Shown here in pieces: positions 1 through 8,754 of a stretch of 40,642 bases of DNA; positions within the stretch are counted from its first letter, which is position 1; the number at the start of each line of letters is the position of its first letter. A model generated the notes under the pieces. The model was not told the DNA's origin. It made no database searches and saw only the letters and a program-made list of their open reading frames with translations. The translations under genes were made by a program, and so were the position numbers. This DNA comes from Verrucomicrobiota bacterium. GTDB lineage: Bacteria > Verrucomicrobiota > Verrucomicrobiia > Limisphaerales > SIBE01. The stretch covers positions 1 to 40,642 of the forward strand of contig VHCZ01000025.1 in NCBI GenBank assembly GCA_016871535.1, in the 5' to 3' direction.

Positions 1-262
1 GATTGTCCCCGGTCTTGTAGAGCACCTTGCCCGCATTGGTCACCTCGATCATGCGCGCCTGGGAAAACGGGCAGCGCAAGAAATACTGGATGAGGCGCTG
101 GATTCCCGCCCGATCGCCCGCCTCCAAGCGCACGCTCTGGTCCACACTGAAGCCCGAATGCTTCCAGGAACGGATGTTGGCGACCACCTCCTCGGTAATC
201 TTGCCCTCGGCCAGCAGCAGCGCGAACACCTCTTGTTCCCACAGCTTGGCGATTGATGCGAT
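1..262 (-). mobile_element. IS91-type transposase fragment (C-terminal part, runs off the left edge)
   Basis: Read on the minus strand, this stretch encodes an open segment containing KLWEQEVFALLLAEGKI, then RSWKHSGFSVDQSV, GDRAGIQRLIQYFLRCPFS and ARMIEV. This is the conserved C-terminal block of the IS91-related (Y2, Transposase_32-type) transposases, which mediate rolling-circle transposition. I recognise the family from memory of this block, not from a search. The N-terminal zinc-finger and HUH catalytic parts are absent, because upstream the reading frame passes straight into unrelated recombinase sequence around 255-275. The other end continues beyond the window. No start codon belongs to this frame here. 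It is most likely a dead remnant that marks a past rearrangement. Confidence 0.7.
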
Positions 263-684
263 AGAGAAGCATTGACGAAACTGACTTTCCACCGCTGCAC
301 TTTGTCCGGCGTGAGGGAGTCGAGTTTCACAGCGTCCACCTTGCCCCGCCAACCCAGGCAACCACCCTTCCGGTAGTCGAATTTCTCCTTTCCGCACTCG
401 ATTCCAAAGACGCCAGCCACGATCGTGCGGAGGCAATTCGTGTAACACCGGAGCGTGCGCTCGCGGAGGCCGCTCTTCGCTTTCACTTCATCAAGGAAGA
501 CGCCAACCGTGGGCGAGTCTTTGCGAACGATCATCTCCGGGTTGTACTCCGCCAGGTTCAACTCCTGACGGGTGCGCCAGTTACTATCAACCGAAGGAAG
601 TCGTCCTGCGTTTACCTCTTCGTTCCCGGCATATACTTTGCTAAAATCGATCCATGCATCACCCGCAAGATTGGGATCAGCCAT
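263..684 (-). pseudogene. Tyrosine recombinase (integrase) fragment, N-terminal SAM-like region only
   Basis: The minus-strand frame starting at ATG 684 resembles the SAM-like DNA-binding region of tyrosine recombinases found in Verrucomicrobia: a TLRCYTNCLRTIVAGVFGIE helix, KFDYRKGG, then LTPDKVQRWKVSF. The catalytic domain (R, HxxR, Y) is missing because the sequence switches to an IS91-type transposase tail at about 255-275. The frame nominally continues to 49, but the residues after about position 140 are arginine/serine-rich shadow sequence. The family assignment rests on motif likeness only. A non-functional fragment created by recombination between two mobile elements is the simplest reading. 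The 144 bases between 685 and the next promoter hold no gene that I can support. Confidence 0.5.
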
Positions 685-828
685 TTATGGCTGGCGCGCG
701 CGCGGAATCGGTTAAGTCCGGCCCTTCCTCCTGGCTCCGCGCCTGTTTCCCAAGCCATCTGAGTGAGGGGGACCCGGCGGGACCGCGAAGGTCAAATGCG
801 GAAGATTTCTCGAAGGAATCTCCGCGGA

Positions 829-856
829 TTGACATTGAACTCGCCGACGATTTAAT
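829..856 (+). promoter_or_regulatory. Sigma-70-type promoter for the pilus/T2SS ATPase operon
   Basis: TTGACA (829-834), a perfect -35 box, is followed after 16 bases by TTTAAT (851-856), which matches the -10 consensus at five of six positions. It lies 47 bases before the GTG start of the first ATPase gene, after about 140 bases without coding potential. No other promoter this good is visible before the terminator at 6911, so it probably serves all four genes. It has not been tested experimentally. Confidence 0.6.
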
Positions 857-902
857 GTCTCCTGAATTTACCTGATTAACCCATGCGCATAATGAATTTG
901 TT

Positions 903-2612
903 GTGGCTTCAAGAGACGACGCTTTAATTGACACGCTGCTCGACATGGGGTTGGTGACCAACGAACAGTTGGATGCCGCCCGACCTGAAGCAGACCAGAC
1001 CGGCGAAGGTGTCGTTGACACGCTCGTGGCCAAGAAACTACTTCGCCCTGCCGACGTGGCTCGCGCAAAAGCAGCCCACTCCGGGGCCGAGTTCGTTAAT
1101 CTGAGCGAAATGCGTCTGACGGACGACGTGATCAAGTCGATTCCCCGCCACATTGCCAAGCGCTTTAATGTCGTCCCGGTTTACAAGGATGAGGCGTCCC
1201 TGAAGGTGGCGCTGAGTGATCCATCTGACCTCGATACGATCGATGGCCTTCAGCACGCCCTGAACACCCACGTGGAAATCCTCGTCGCCAGCGCCGAGGA
1301 TATCGAGGCTGCGATTGCTCAGTATTACGGGGCTCGGGACGACGCCGTCGGGAAAATGATTCAGGACATCACTGAAGGTGAAGTCGAGATCGGGCGGTTC
1401 GGCGGCGGCGGCGAGGGGGATGACGCGTCGGTGGTGGAGGCCGACGCACCGATCATCAAATTGGTCAATACCATGATCGTCGAGGCGTTCAAGATGCGCG
1501 CCTCGGACATCCATCTGGAGCCTCTGGCGACGCGATTCCGGGTTCGGTATCGGATCGACGGCATGTTGCACGAGATGAAAAGCCCGCCCAAACGGTTGCA
1601 GGCGGCGATCATCAGCCGGTTGAAGATCATGTCGAACATGTCGATCGCCGAGAAGCGCATCCCTCAGGACGGGCGCATTCAAGCGTCGGTGGGCGGCAAA
1701 ACCATCGATCTGCGCGTCTCGTGCCTCCCGACCAATCACGGCGAAAGCATCGTGATGCGTATTCTGGACAAGGAAGGGTTGCGCCTGGGGTTGGGCGAAC
1801 TCGGGTTTTTCACGGACGATCAGCAGACCTTCGAGCGCTTGATTGGCCTCCCTGACGGGATTTTGTTGGTCACCGGGCCCACGGGCTCTGGCAAAACAAC
1901 CACGCTATACTCCTGTCTAAACTTTATCAATCGGCCGGACCGAAAGATCATTACGGTGGAAGACCCGGTTGAATACGTGCTTGCGGGAATCAATCAAGTG
2001 CAAGTCAATGACGAAATCGGACTGAGCTTCGCGGCGGCATTGCGATCGATGCTCCGCCAGGCGCCCAATGTCGTCATGTTGGGGGAGATTCGCGACCTCG
2101 AAACGGCCACGATCGCGATCAACGCCTCTCTCACAGGCCATCTCGTGTTCTCGACCCTTCACACGAACGACGCGCCGAGCGCGGTCACCCGGTTGATCGA
2201 CATCGGCGTCAAGCCATTCCTCGTGGCCTCATCCACGCGAGCACTCATGGCGCAACGCCTGGTGCGCAAGGTCTGCAAGCGCTGTGGCGCGCCTTCGACG
2301 CCGACGGACACGGAGTTGCGCGCGCTGGGACTGGACGCAAAGAAGGCCGAAGGCGCCACGTTCAAGCGCGGCAAAGGCTGCGCGGACTGCAACAAAACCG
2401 GCTATCGGGGGCGCTTTGGAATTTTTGAGGTTTTCGTGATCGACGACGAGGCCCGGAAACTGATTTACGAAAAAGTCTCGGCGACGGTTCTCCGGACGCG
2501 CGCCCGCGAGACGGGGATGCGCACGCTCCGGGAGGATGGATGCCGAAAAGTTGTTGCCGGACTCACCACCCCTGATGAAGTGATCCGGGCCACGGTGATG
2601 GACGCCGACTAA
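903..2612 (+). CDS. GspE/PilB-family assembly ATPase (first copy)
   Basis: A 569-residue cytoplasmic hexameric ATPase that would power pseudopilus or pilus assembly from the inner membrane. Residues 1-150 form the GspE N-terminal (MshEN-like) region. The core carries Walker [10 protein letters not shown] (G325-T332), the Asp box ITVEDPVEY, Walker B MLGEIRDLETA and the His box [14 protein letters not shown]. Four zinc-binding cysteines sit in CKRC (458, 461) and CADC (493, 496). Length is normal for GspE/PilB. The start is GTG 903: an in-frame stop lies at 873, and the nearby ATG codons at 883 and 892 are out of frame. It heads an operon with pilT, a second GspE-like gene and pilC. Sequence alone does not decide between a pilus and a secretion role. 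Confidence 0.95.
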   Translation: MASRDDALIDTLLDMGLVTNEQLDAARPEADQTGEGVVDTLVAKKLLRPADVARAKAAHSGAEFVNLSEMRLTDDVIKSIPRHIAKRFNVVPVYKDEASLKVALSDPSDLDTIDGLQHALNTHVEILVASAEDIEAAIAQYYGARDDAVGKMIQDITEGEVEIGRFGGGGEGDDASVVEADAPIIKLVNTMIVEAFKMRASDIHLEPLATRFRVRYRIDGMLHEMKSPPKRLQAAIISRLKIMSNMSIAEKRIPQDGRIQASVGGKTIDLRVSCLPTNHGESIVMRILDKEGLRLGLGELGFFTDDQQTFERLIGLPDGILLVTGPTGSGKTTTLYSCLNFINRPDRKIITVEDPVEYVLAGINQVQVNDEIGLSFAAALRSMLRQAPNVVMLGEIRDLETATIAINASLTGHLVFSTLHTNDAPSAVTRLIDIGVKPFLVASSTRALMAQRLVRKVCKRCGAPSTPTDTELRALGLDAKKAEGATFKRGKGCADCNKTGYRGRFGIFEVFVIDDEARKLIYEKVSATVLRTRARETGMRTLREDGCRKVVAGLTTPDEVIRATVMDAD

Positions 2613-2701
2613 GCCTTATGCGGACCTCGATTCAATCACTTTCAATTCTGCTTCTGACCGCACGCTGAACAACCCACGCTTCCTGTCAATTCCCCGCTTG
2701 T

Positions 2702-3799
2702 ATGTCCTATTCGATGTCTGATTTGTTGCATCTGGTCGTTTCCGAAGGCGCATCTGATTTGCACATCCGCGTCGGCGCGCCGCCGGTAATACGGTTGCAC
2801 GGCATACTTCACCGCGTCGAAGGCCCGCCTTTGCGTCCGGAAGACACCGAAGAACTGATGCGGACCATCACCTCGGAGGACAACATCCAGCACGTGCGCG
2901 AACGGGGGGGCGCGGACTTTGGCTTTGCCTTTGGGGAGCTGGCCCGTTTTCGCGTCAGCACTTTCAGAGAGAGGGGCAATTTTGGCGTCGTGCTGCGGCA
3001 AATCCCAAGCAAGATGCTCACCATGGAGCAAATCGGTCTGCCGCCGTCCGTGCGAGAGATGCTTTACAAACCGCGAGGATTGGTCCTGGTCACGGGGCCA
3101 ACCGGCTCGGGCAAGACGACGACCCTCGCCTCGATGATCAACATCATCAATGAAGAGCGGGATGAAGCCCACATCATTACAGTCGAGGATCCCATCGAAT
3201 ACTACCACAAACACAAGAAAGCGTTGGTCACCCAGAGAGAGGTCAACGTGGACGTGCCAAACTTTGCGGAGGCGCTGCGCCGCGCCTTGCGCCAGGATCC
3301 AGACGTGATTCTGGTCGGTGAGTTGCGCGATTTGGAAACCATGGAAGCGGCGATCACAGCCGCGGAGACGGGCCACCTGGTGTTTGGCACGCTGCACACG
3401 ACCGGCGCGGCGAAAACGATCGACCGCATTACGAACGCCTTTCCGAAGGAGCAGCAGGAAATGATTCGCATCCAGCTTTCCACCGTCTTGCAGGCGGTCA
3501 TCTCGCAACTGCTGATCCCGCGCGTCGATAAGCCCGGCCGCGTGGCCGTTTTCGAGATCATGGTGAACACGCCTTCCATCGCCGCCCTCATCCGCGATAA
3601 CAAAACGTTCCGGATCAATTCGGATATTCAGACCGGCGCCAAATACGGCATGGTCACGCTCGATAGTTTCCTCCTCGACAAATATCAATTGGGAATGATC
3701 TCCCAGGAGGAAGTCATCACGAAAGCTCAGGATCCGACGACGATCCTGATCAAACTGCAAGAGATAGAAGCCAGCCGCGCCGCCGCCGCCGTCCACTGA
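2702..3799 (+). CDS. pilT: PilT twitching-motility / retraction ATPase
   Basis: A 365-residue PilT-family ATPase, which depolymerises type IV pili. It has the short PilT N-terminal domain ([20 protein letters not shown]), Walker [10 protein letters not shown] (G132-T139), Asp box ITVEDPIEY, Walker [14 protein letters not shown] and His box [26 protein letters not shown] stands where PilT proteins carry the AIRNLIRE retraction motif. It lacks the GspE-type zinc cysteines and the long N-terminal domain of its neighbours, which separates it from the assembly ATPases. Its presence favours a retractable type IV pilus over a pure type II secretion system. The gene ends five bases before the next start. 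The 89 bases upstream hold no other gene. Confidence 0.95.
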   Translation: MSYSMSDLLHLVVSEGASDLHIRVGAPPVIRLHGILHRVEGPPLRPEDTEELMRTITSEDNIQHVRERGGADFGFAFGELARFRVSTFRERGNFGVVLRQIPSKMLTMEQIGLPPSVREMLYKPRGLVLVTGPTGSGKTTTLASMINIINEERDEAHIITVEDPIEYYHKHKKALVTQREVNVDVPNFAEALRRALRQDPDVILVGELRDLETMEAAITAAETGHLVFGTLHTTGAAKTIDRITNAFPKEQQEMIRIQLSTVLQAVISQLLIPRVDKPGRVAVFEIMVNTPSIAALIRDNKTFRINSDIQTGAKYGMVTLDSFLLDKYQLGMISQEEVITKAQDPTTILIKLQEIEASRAAAAVH

Positions 3800-3804
3800 A
3801 CCTT

Positions 3805-5517
3805 ATGTCGGATATTTCTCCCAGCCCGCTGTTGGCGCTCATCAAGGAGCGAGGCCTCATTGACGATCTGCAATTGGAGGAAGTCTCTCAGGAACAGAGC
3901 CGCACGGGCAAGCCCATCGGCGAGATTCTGAATGCGTTTGGGATCGTGGACACCTTCACTCAACTCCAGATCACGGCCGATCATCTGGGGACGGAGGTTG
4001 TGGAGATTCGGGAACAGGATATCCCTCCGGACGTTTTGAAGGTGATCCCGGCGCCGCCCGCCCGCATGTATCAGTGTTTGCCGCTGGAGGATTTTGGCTC
4101 CAGCCTGCGCGTAGCCCTGGCCGATCCGCTGAATCCGGGAGTGATCGACGAACTCGGATTCACGATTGGACGGGAAGTTCAGGTCGTGGTTGCGGACCCG
4201 GCCCAAATCGAACGGGCCATCAATAATCTTTACCCGGAGGACACCGAAAGCGTCAGCCAGGTTCTCAAAGAATTGGGCGCGGAGCTCGAAGCGGGAAGGA
4301 AGGAAGCTGCCGTTGAAGCTCCCAAAGGTTATGACGTGGGGAATCTGGCAGACCAGGCCAACGCGACCCCGATCATCAAATTCGTCAATCTGGTCCTTTA
4401 TCAAGCAATCCAGGATCGGGCGAGCGACATTCATTTCGAGCCCTTCGAGGATGAGTTCAAGATTCGCTACCGCGTGGACGGAGCGCTTTACGAAATGTCT
4501 CCGCCGCCCAAGCACCTCGCGTTGCCGGTTACTTCGAGATTGAAGGTCATGGCGAATCTGGATATCTCCGAGCGGCGCTTGCCTCAGGACGGGCGCATCG
4601 CCATTCGCGTGGCGGGCCGCGACGTGGACCTGCGGGTTTCGACGTTGCCGACCCAATTCGGAGAGTCAGTGGTGTTGCGCGTGCTGGATCGCTCGGCAGT
4701 TCGGCTGGAGCTGGAGTCATTGGGATTTCCTCAATTCATTCTTACTTACATGAATGAGGCGATCCAGCAGCCCAACGGAATCGTCATCGTTACGGGACCG
4801 ACCGGTTGCGGCAAGACCACGACCCTTTACTCATGCATGCGGCGGGTCAATGTCATCGACTCAAAGCTCCTCACGGTCGAAGATCCGGTCGAATACGACA
4901 TCGAGGGAATCATGCAGGTCGCCGTTCATGATTCTGTCGGAATGACTTTCGGCAAGGCCATCCGCTCGTTCCTTCGACAGGATCCGGACATCATCATGGT
5001 GGGTGAGATGCGCGACCTGGAAACCGCCCAGATCGCCATTCAAGCGTCGTTGACCGGCCACCTCGTGATGACCACGCTGCACACGAACGATGCGCCTGGC
5101 GCGGTGACTCGTATGATCGACATGGGCGTGGAGCCGTTCCTGATTTCTTCGACCTTGACGGCGGTACTTGCCCAGCGGCTCGTTCGGACGATTTGCAAGA
5201 AGTGCCGGACCCCGTTTGAACCGACCGAGAACCAGTTGTCTCTGATGAACCTTTCTCCCCACGACCTGGGCGACAAGGTTTTCCATTATGGCCGCGGCTG
5301 CGCGGCGTGCAACGACACGGGCTATCGGGGACGAAAAGGCATCTTTGAGTTGCTCGTGGTGAGCGAGCCAATTCGGGCCTTGATCAACGAAAAGGCCCCG
5401 ACAGTTGTCATACGTCAAAAGGCCGTTGAATTGGGAATGGTGACGCTGCGCGAAGATGGGCTGCGGGGCATCTTCGACGGTGAAACCACGATTGAAGAAG
5501 TGTTGAAGTACACATAA
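3805..5517 (+). CDS. pilB: GspE/PilB-family assembly ATPase (second copy)
   Basis: A 570-residue paralogue of the first ATPase, with the same layout. An N-terminal MshEN-like region occupies about 1-160. Walker A is GPTGCGKTT (G331-T338), with Cys in place of the Ser of the first copy. The Asp box is LTVEDPVEY, Walker [13 protein letters not shown] and the His box [14 protein letters not shown]. Zinc cysteines are at 464/467 (CKKC) and 499/502 (CAAC). It lies between pilT and pilC, the usual place for the pilus extension ATPase, so the pilB label is an inference from context. The start ATG is five bases after the pilT stop, which suggests translational coupling. Two assembly ATPases in one operon may serve two filaments or act together. 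Confidence 0.93.
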   Translation: MSDISPSPLLALIKERGLIDDLQLEEVSQEQSRTGKPIGEILNAFGIVDTFTQLQITADHLGTEVVEIREQDIPPDVLKVIPAPPARMYQCLPLEDFGSSLRVALADPLNPGVIDELGFTIGREVQVVVADPAQIERAINNLYPEDTESVSQVLKELGAELEAGRKEAAVEAPKGYDVGNLADQANATPIIKFVNLVLYQAIQDRASDIHFEPFEDEFKIRYRVDGALYEMSPPPKHLALPVTSRLKVMANLDISERRLPQDGRIAIRVAGRDVDLRVSTLPTQFGESVVLRVLDRSAVRLELESLGFPQFILTYMNEAIQQPNGIVIVTGPTGCGKTTTLYSCMRRVNVIDSKLLTVEDPVEYDIEGIMQVAVHDSVGMTFGKAIRSFLRQDPDIIMVGEMRDLETAQIAIQASLTGHLVMTTLHTNDAPGAVTRMIDMGVEPFLISSTLTAVLAQRLVRTICKKCRTPFEPTENQLSLMNLSPHDLGDKVFHYGRGCAACNDTGYRGRKGIFELLVVSEPIRALINEKAPTVVIRQKAVELGMVTLREDGLRGIFDGETTIEEVLKYT

Positions 5518-5538
5518 TCGCTCAGAGAAAGGTTCGCT

Positions 5539-6888
5539 ATGCCGAAATTCAATTACGTCGCCATGGACTCCCGTGGCAAAGAAACCAAAGGCACTTTGGA
5601 AGTCGCGAATCAAAACGAAGCCATCGCCCGCCTCAAAGAAATGAATTACTTCCCGACGAAAGTCGTGGAGGCTGACAAGGTCAAGGAAAAGCCCGGAAAA
5701 AAAGCCGCCCCCCAGGCTGGAGCCAAGAAGAAGGGCTCCATGCAAATCAACATCAAGATCCCGGGCTTGGGCGGGAAGGTTAAGCCAAAAGTGCTCACGG
5801 CTTTCACACGCCAATTGGCGACGCTGGTGGATGCGGGTCTTCCTTTGTTGCGTGGCTTGCGGGTTTTGGAAAAACAAGAGAAGAACGCCACGCTGAGAAG
5901 GATCATTTCCGACCTCGCCGTATCGATCGAAGGCGGAAGCACGTTTTCTGAAGGTTTGGCGCAGCATCCCAAAGTTTTCAACCGCCTCTTCGTGAACATG
6001 GTGAAGGCCGGTGAACTGGGCGGCGTGTTGGAGGTGGTGTTGAACCGGCTGGCTGAATTCATGGAAAAAGCCCAGAAGATCAAAGGCAAGGTCGTCGCCG
6101 CCATGTTCTACCCGGCTGCGGTCATGTTCGTGGCAACGGTCATTCTGGCCGTCTTGATGATTGTCGTGGTGCCGAAGTTCAAGTCGATCTTTGCGGACAT
6201 GCTCGAAGGCGCCAGTCTGCCTGCGTTCACGGACACGGTTCTGGCCATCAGCGACACCATCAAGAATTATTCCATAATGGAGGTCACCTTCTTTCCTTAC
6301 TACATTCCAGGTCCGGTTGTCTGGAGTATCGTGGGTGTCTTCATCCTTTTCCGATTGTCGCTGAAAACCAAAATTGGCCGCAAAGCCTTCGATAAGTTCA
6401 AGCTCGTATTCCCGGTTCTGGGTCCCGTGGTCAGCAAAGTCGCCATCTCTCGCTTTGCCCGGACACTCGGCACCTTGATCAGCAGCGGTGTGCCGATTCT
6501 GCAGGCGCTTACCATCGTGAAAGAAACATCGGGAAACGTGATCGTTGGGAATGCCGTAGCCGCGGTTCATGAAAGCGTCAAAGAGGGCGAGACCATCACG
6601 GCGCCACTTGAGGCAGCGAATGTTTTTCCACCGATGGTCATCAGCATGGTGGACGTCGGCGAGCAAACGGGCGCCTTGCCGGAAATGTTGATAAAGATCG
6701 CCGATAACTACGACGACGAAGTGGATAATGCGGTTGCCGCGATGACCTCGCTTCTGGAACCCATTATGATCGTCTTCCTTGCGGTAGTCGTAGGAAGCAT
6801 CGTCATCGCGTTGTTCCTCCCGTTGATCACCTTGATCGACAAGCTCGGTTCTGAAGGCGCCGGAGGCCAGGGCGGCGGTGATGATTGA
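5539..6888 (+). CDS. pilC: PilC/GspF inner-membrane platform protein
   Basis: A 449-residue polytopic membrane protein that links the cytoplasmic ATPase to pilin insertion. Two T2SSF domains are visible, starting at FTRQLATLVDAGLPLLRGL and at FARTLGTLISSGVPILQAL. Hydrophobic segments lie near residues 190-215, 255-270 and 410-435. The N-terminus (FNYVAMDSRGKETKGTLE) matches the usual start of the family. A lysine/glycine-rich linker at about residues 50-75 is longer than in many homologues. The start ATG 5539 follows the ribosome-binding sequence GAGAAAGG (5525-5532). It is the last gene of the operon, ending just before a terminator. Confidence 0.95.
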   Translation: MPKFNYVAMDSRGKETKGTLEVANQNEAIARLKEMNYFPTKVVEADKVKEKPGKKAAPQAGAKKKGSMQINIKIPGLGGKVKPKVLTAFTRQLATLVDAGLPLLRGLRVLEKQEKNATLRRIISDLAVSIEGGSTFSEGLAQHPKVFNRLFVNMVKAGELGGVLEVVLNRLAEFMEKAQKIKGKVVAAMFYPAAVMFVATVILAVLMIVVVPKFKSIFADMLEGASLPAFTDTVLAISDTIKNYSIMEVTFFPYYIPGPVVWSIVGVFILFRLSLKTKIGRKAFDKFKLVFPVLGPVVSKVAISRFARTLGTLISSGVPILQALTIVKETSGNVIVGNAVAAVHESVKEGETITAPLEAANVFPPMVISMVDVGEQTGALPEMLIKIADNYDDEVDNAVAAMTSLLEPIMIVFLAVVVGSIVIALFLPLITLIDKLGSEGAGGQGGGDD

Positions 6889-6910
6889 TCACGCCAGTAC
6901 ATTTCTTTGG

Positions 6911-6942
6911 AGCCACCGGCATCACCGGTGGCTTCATTTTTC
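6911..6942 (+). terminator. Rho-independent terminator of the ATPase/pilC operon
   Basis: AGCCACCGG (6911-6919) and CCGGTGGCT (6925-6933) form a perfect 9-bp stem around the loop CATCA. A T-rich run with one C and one A (6932-6941) follows. It lies 22 bases after the pilC stop. Confidence 0.85.
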
Positions 6943-6954
6943 GAAATGTTGATA

Positions 6955-6987
6955 TTGACACATCGGACGCGCAGGTGTAAATACAAT
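6955..6987 (+). promoter_or_regulatory. Candidate promoter of the toxin-antitoxin pair
   Basis: A perfect -35 box TTGACA (6955-6960) stands between the operon terminator and the toxin gene. The -10 box is uncertain. TAAATA at 6978 has ideal 17-base spacing but a weak match. TACAAT at 6982-6987 matches five of six positions but with 21-base spacing. The second choice overlaps the inverted repeat at 6984-6999. Confidence 0.4.
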
Positions 6988-6999
6988 GTAATCACATTG
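6984..6999. promoter_or_regulatory. Candidate operator of the toxin-antitoxin pair
   Basis: CAATGT (6984-6989) and ACATTG (6994-6999) form a perfect 6-bp inverted repeat with a 4-base spacer. It overlaps the candidate -10 region and lies 31 bases before the toxin start. Ribbon-helix-helix antitoxins usually bind such short palindromes to repress their own promoter, so BrnA-type autoregulation is a reasonable inference. Confidence 0.45.
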
Positions 7000-7030
7000 A
7001 ATTGGCGTTTGATTTACAAGAAAACCCAAG

Positions 7031-7324
7031 ATGGAGTTTGATTGGAATAATCCGCCATTGGAGTGGGATGGTTCTTTGACGGCCAGAGACGTGGAAGAAT
7101 CCTTTGAGGATCCGTTCGCGGTTCGGTTGCTGCCCGATTCCTCGCGATTTGCCGCGCAAGCGCGGTATTTCAACCTCGGCAAGTCGGCGGCCGGAGTTGG
7201 GATATTCAGCGTTTACCGCACGAATGGAAAACAAATCCGCGTCGTGTGCGCCAGACCCTTTACCGCCGAAGAACAGTTTTTTTATCAGCGGAAGCTCAAC
7301 CAGAGCCTTTCGCAGCAAAGTTGA
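7031..7324 (+). CDS. BrnT-like type II toxin
   Basis: A 97-residue basic protein resembling the BrnT/RelE-fold toxins, which act as ribosome-dependent ribonucleases. The family pattern is visible: an N-terminal region opening MEFDWNNPPLEW, an acidic stretch SFEDPFAVRLLPDSSRF, a strand RYFNLGKSAAGVGIFSVY, and the hallmark end IRVVCARPFTAEEQFFYQR (the ISAR-x-AT-x-x-E-x-x-x-Y type motif). Length is typical. It precedes the antitoxin gene by 33 bases, which is the standard brnT-brnA order. The ribosome-binding site is weak. The pair is placed between the ATPase operon and the pilin genes and may have entered as a unit. Toxicity is inferred from family likeness only. Confidence 0.72.
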   Translation: MEFDWNNPPLEWDGSLTARDVEESFEDPFAVRLLPDSSRFAAQARYFNLGKSAAGVGIFSVYRTNGKQIRVVCARPFTAEEQFFYQRKLNQSLSQQS

Positions 7325-7357
7325 TCGTGGCCCTCGCGGGCAACTGAGGCGAACCGA

Positions 7358-7633
7358 ATGAACGCCGTAATGAGTTGGGAAGAAGTCCCGCTCTTCGACA
7401 GCGAAGAGGCTGAGGCCTCTTTCTGGTCGGAAAACAGTATTGACATGCGGCTCATGGAAGGCGCGGTGGCTGCAGGCACAGAAGTGTCGGAATCGATCAC
7501 CATTACGTTGCGGATGGATCCCAGGATGCTCGCGCGAATCAAACGCCTCGCTCGTTCCAGGTATCTAAACTACCAGAGCATGATCAAGCAATGGCTGAGC
7601 GAGCGCATGGAACAGGAATTGCGGGAAAGATAG
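7358..7633 (+). CDS. BrnA/CopG-type antitoxin
   Basis: A 91-residue protein of the CopG-antitoxin type that pairs with BrnT-like toxins. Residues 9-24 carry the F-x-SEEEEA-x-FW-like motif (LFDSEEAEASFW). The C-terminal half is a ribbon-helix-helix domain: SITITLRMDPRMLARIKRLA, then NYQSMIKQWLSERM. The ATG at 7358 is preceded by GAGG at 7345-7348 with workable spacing; an alternative ATG lies at 7370. It is expected to neutralise the upstream toxin and to bind the palindrome at 6984-6999. The stop at 7633 is followed at once by dyad repeats. Confidence 0.72.
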   Translation: MNAVMSWEEVPLFDSEEAEASFWSENSIDMRLMEGAVAAGTEVSESITITLRMDPRMLARIKRLARSRYLNYQSMIKQWLSERMEQELRER

Positions 7634-7683
7634 ACAGATTCTGAACTCTTGAATGAAGATTGTCCTGAAAACAAGCCATTCGA

Positions 7684-7781
7684 CTGTGCGGACCGCAGCC
7701 TTTAGGCTGCTTCCGCGCACTCTCGGCGGTCGGGCGTCGAAGCGGCCTGAAGGCCACAGGCCGAAGAGACGGTTTAGGGGA
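7684..7781. repeat. Dyad repeat, family D, copy 1
   Basis: An element of about 100 bases with internal hairpins GCAGCC-TTTA-GGCTGC and GGCCTGAAGGCC. It is a diverged copy of the element at 7815-7922: both share GCGGCCT-AAGGCCAC and TTCCGCGCAC in the same order. It lies in the gap between the antitoxin and the first pseudopilin. The gap (7634-7919) is open in one frame, but I see no gene in it. Confidence 0.7.
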
Positions 7782-7814
7782 AGTTTCCATGATCTCAGGA
7801 CCATGCGCATGGCC

Positions 7815-7922
7815 CATGAACCGAAAACCATCCGGACCACAGCCCTCAGGCTCCTTCCGCGCACCTTCCGGAGTCCAGCGCTGAAGCGGCCTAAAGGCCA
7901 CGGTCCGGAGGAACGGTTCATG
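7815..7922. repeat. Dyad repeat, family D, copy 2, ending in a start codon
   Basis: A 108-base element with inverted ends CATGAACCG (7815-7823) and CGGTTCATG (7914-7922). Inside are two smaller hairpins, including GGCCTAAAGGCC. The last three bases are the ATG used by the pseudopilin gene, and GGAG at 7907-7910 inside the element acts as its ribosome-binding site. Confidence 0.75.
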
Positions 7923-8609
7923 GGAAGACAACCGGGCTTCACGCTGATCGAACTGCTGGTGGTCATCAGCATCATCGGCGTGCTGGCCAGCCTGACGGTC
8001 GGCCTCAGCGCCGTCGCCTCTCGGAAGAGCAAGGAATCCAGGGTCCGGGCGGACCTGGATAGGTTGGTCACGGGGATTGAGAACTATAAAGCCGCGCTGG
8101 GCATGTATCCGCCCGATAATCCGGGGAAACCTTCTACGAATCAGCTTTTCTATGAACTGAGCGGCACGATCTACGAGCAATCAGGAGCCAGAGGCAATTT
8201 TGTGACTCCGAACAAACAGGAGCGAATCGACGCGGAATCGATCCGCCAGGTGTTCGGCGCTCGCGGGTTTTCCAATTCGGCCCGCCCAGGAGAAAACCCG
8301 AAGTTTGAAGAAGAGTTCAAACAGGCGCAGCACGGGGAGATCGCCTTGGAAACCGACGTGGAAGTCCTGGTCTCTCCGGTCAGGGGCCCTGAATTGTTTT
8401 CCTACCAGGGCCGGCCTCCGGTGCAATTGGCCATCCCTGTGCGGGGCAACCCGAAGAACAAGCTGAATCCGTGGCTCTACGACTCCTCTTCTCCGGGCCG
8501 CAACAATCGAAACACGTTCGATTTGTGGACCGAAGTCATCATTGGCCGGAACATTGTCCGGTTCAGCAACTGGGACAAAGACCCCGTTGTGATTGGCCGG
8601 GCGAAATGA
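7920..8609 (+). CDS. GspG/PulG-like pseudopilin 1
   Basis: A 229-residue pseudopilin with a classical class III leader: MGRQPG is cut before FTLIELLVVISIIGVLAS, with Glu at +5. The hydrophobic helix is followed by an RVRADLDRLVTGIENYKAALG amphipathic region and the YPPDN motif typical of GspG. After that comes a long soluble part without a recognised domain. It would be inserted in the inner membrane and assembled into the pseudopilus by the ATPase/PilC machine upstream. ATG 7920 is chosen because it gives a normal six-residue leader and has GGAG nine bases upstream. The frame is open further upstream to 7653, but only through repeat sequence. Confidence 0.85.
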   Translation: MGRQPGFTLIELLVVISIIGVLASLTVGLSAVASRKSKESRVRADLDRLVTGIENYKAALGMYPPDNPGKPSTNQLFYELSGTIYEQSGARGNFVTPNKQERIDAESIRQVFGARGFSNSARPGENPKFEEEFKQAQHGEIALETDVEVLVSPVRGPELFSYQGRPPVQLAIPVRGNPKNKLNPWLYDSSSPGRNNRNTFDLWTEVIIGRNIVRFSNWDKDPVVIGRAK

Positions 8610-8754
8610 TTTTATGCCTGCTTCAGAAAACCATGTTAAACATCCCAAGTCACTCCGGGTGAGATGGTCCTCTTCGAGTTGGCTGGCCAGGATCGTCCAG
8701 CCAGGTTCATTGCTGATTCCGGTGGCTGACAGTTCCGGGGGCCGAAAACTGCGT

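Noticed and set aside
4861-6666. 601-codon open frame on the minus strand opposite pilB/pilC
   Set aside because: It lies opposite well-conserved genes; its composition (many His, Asp, Arg) is what the complement of G+C-rich coding sequence gives. The same holds for the long minus-strand frames at 2642-3796, 14922-16625, 19382-20995 and 21089-22972.
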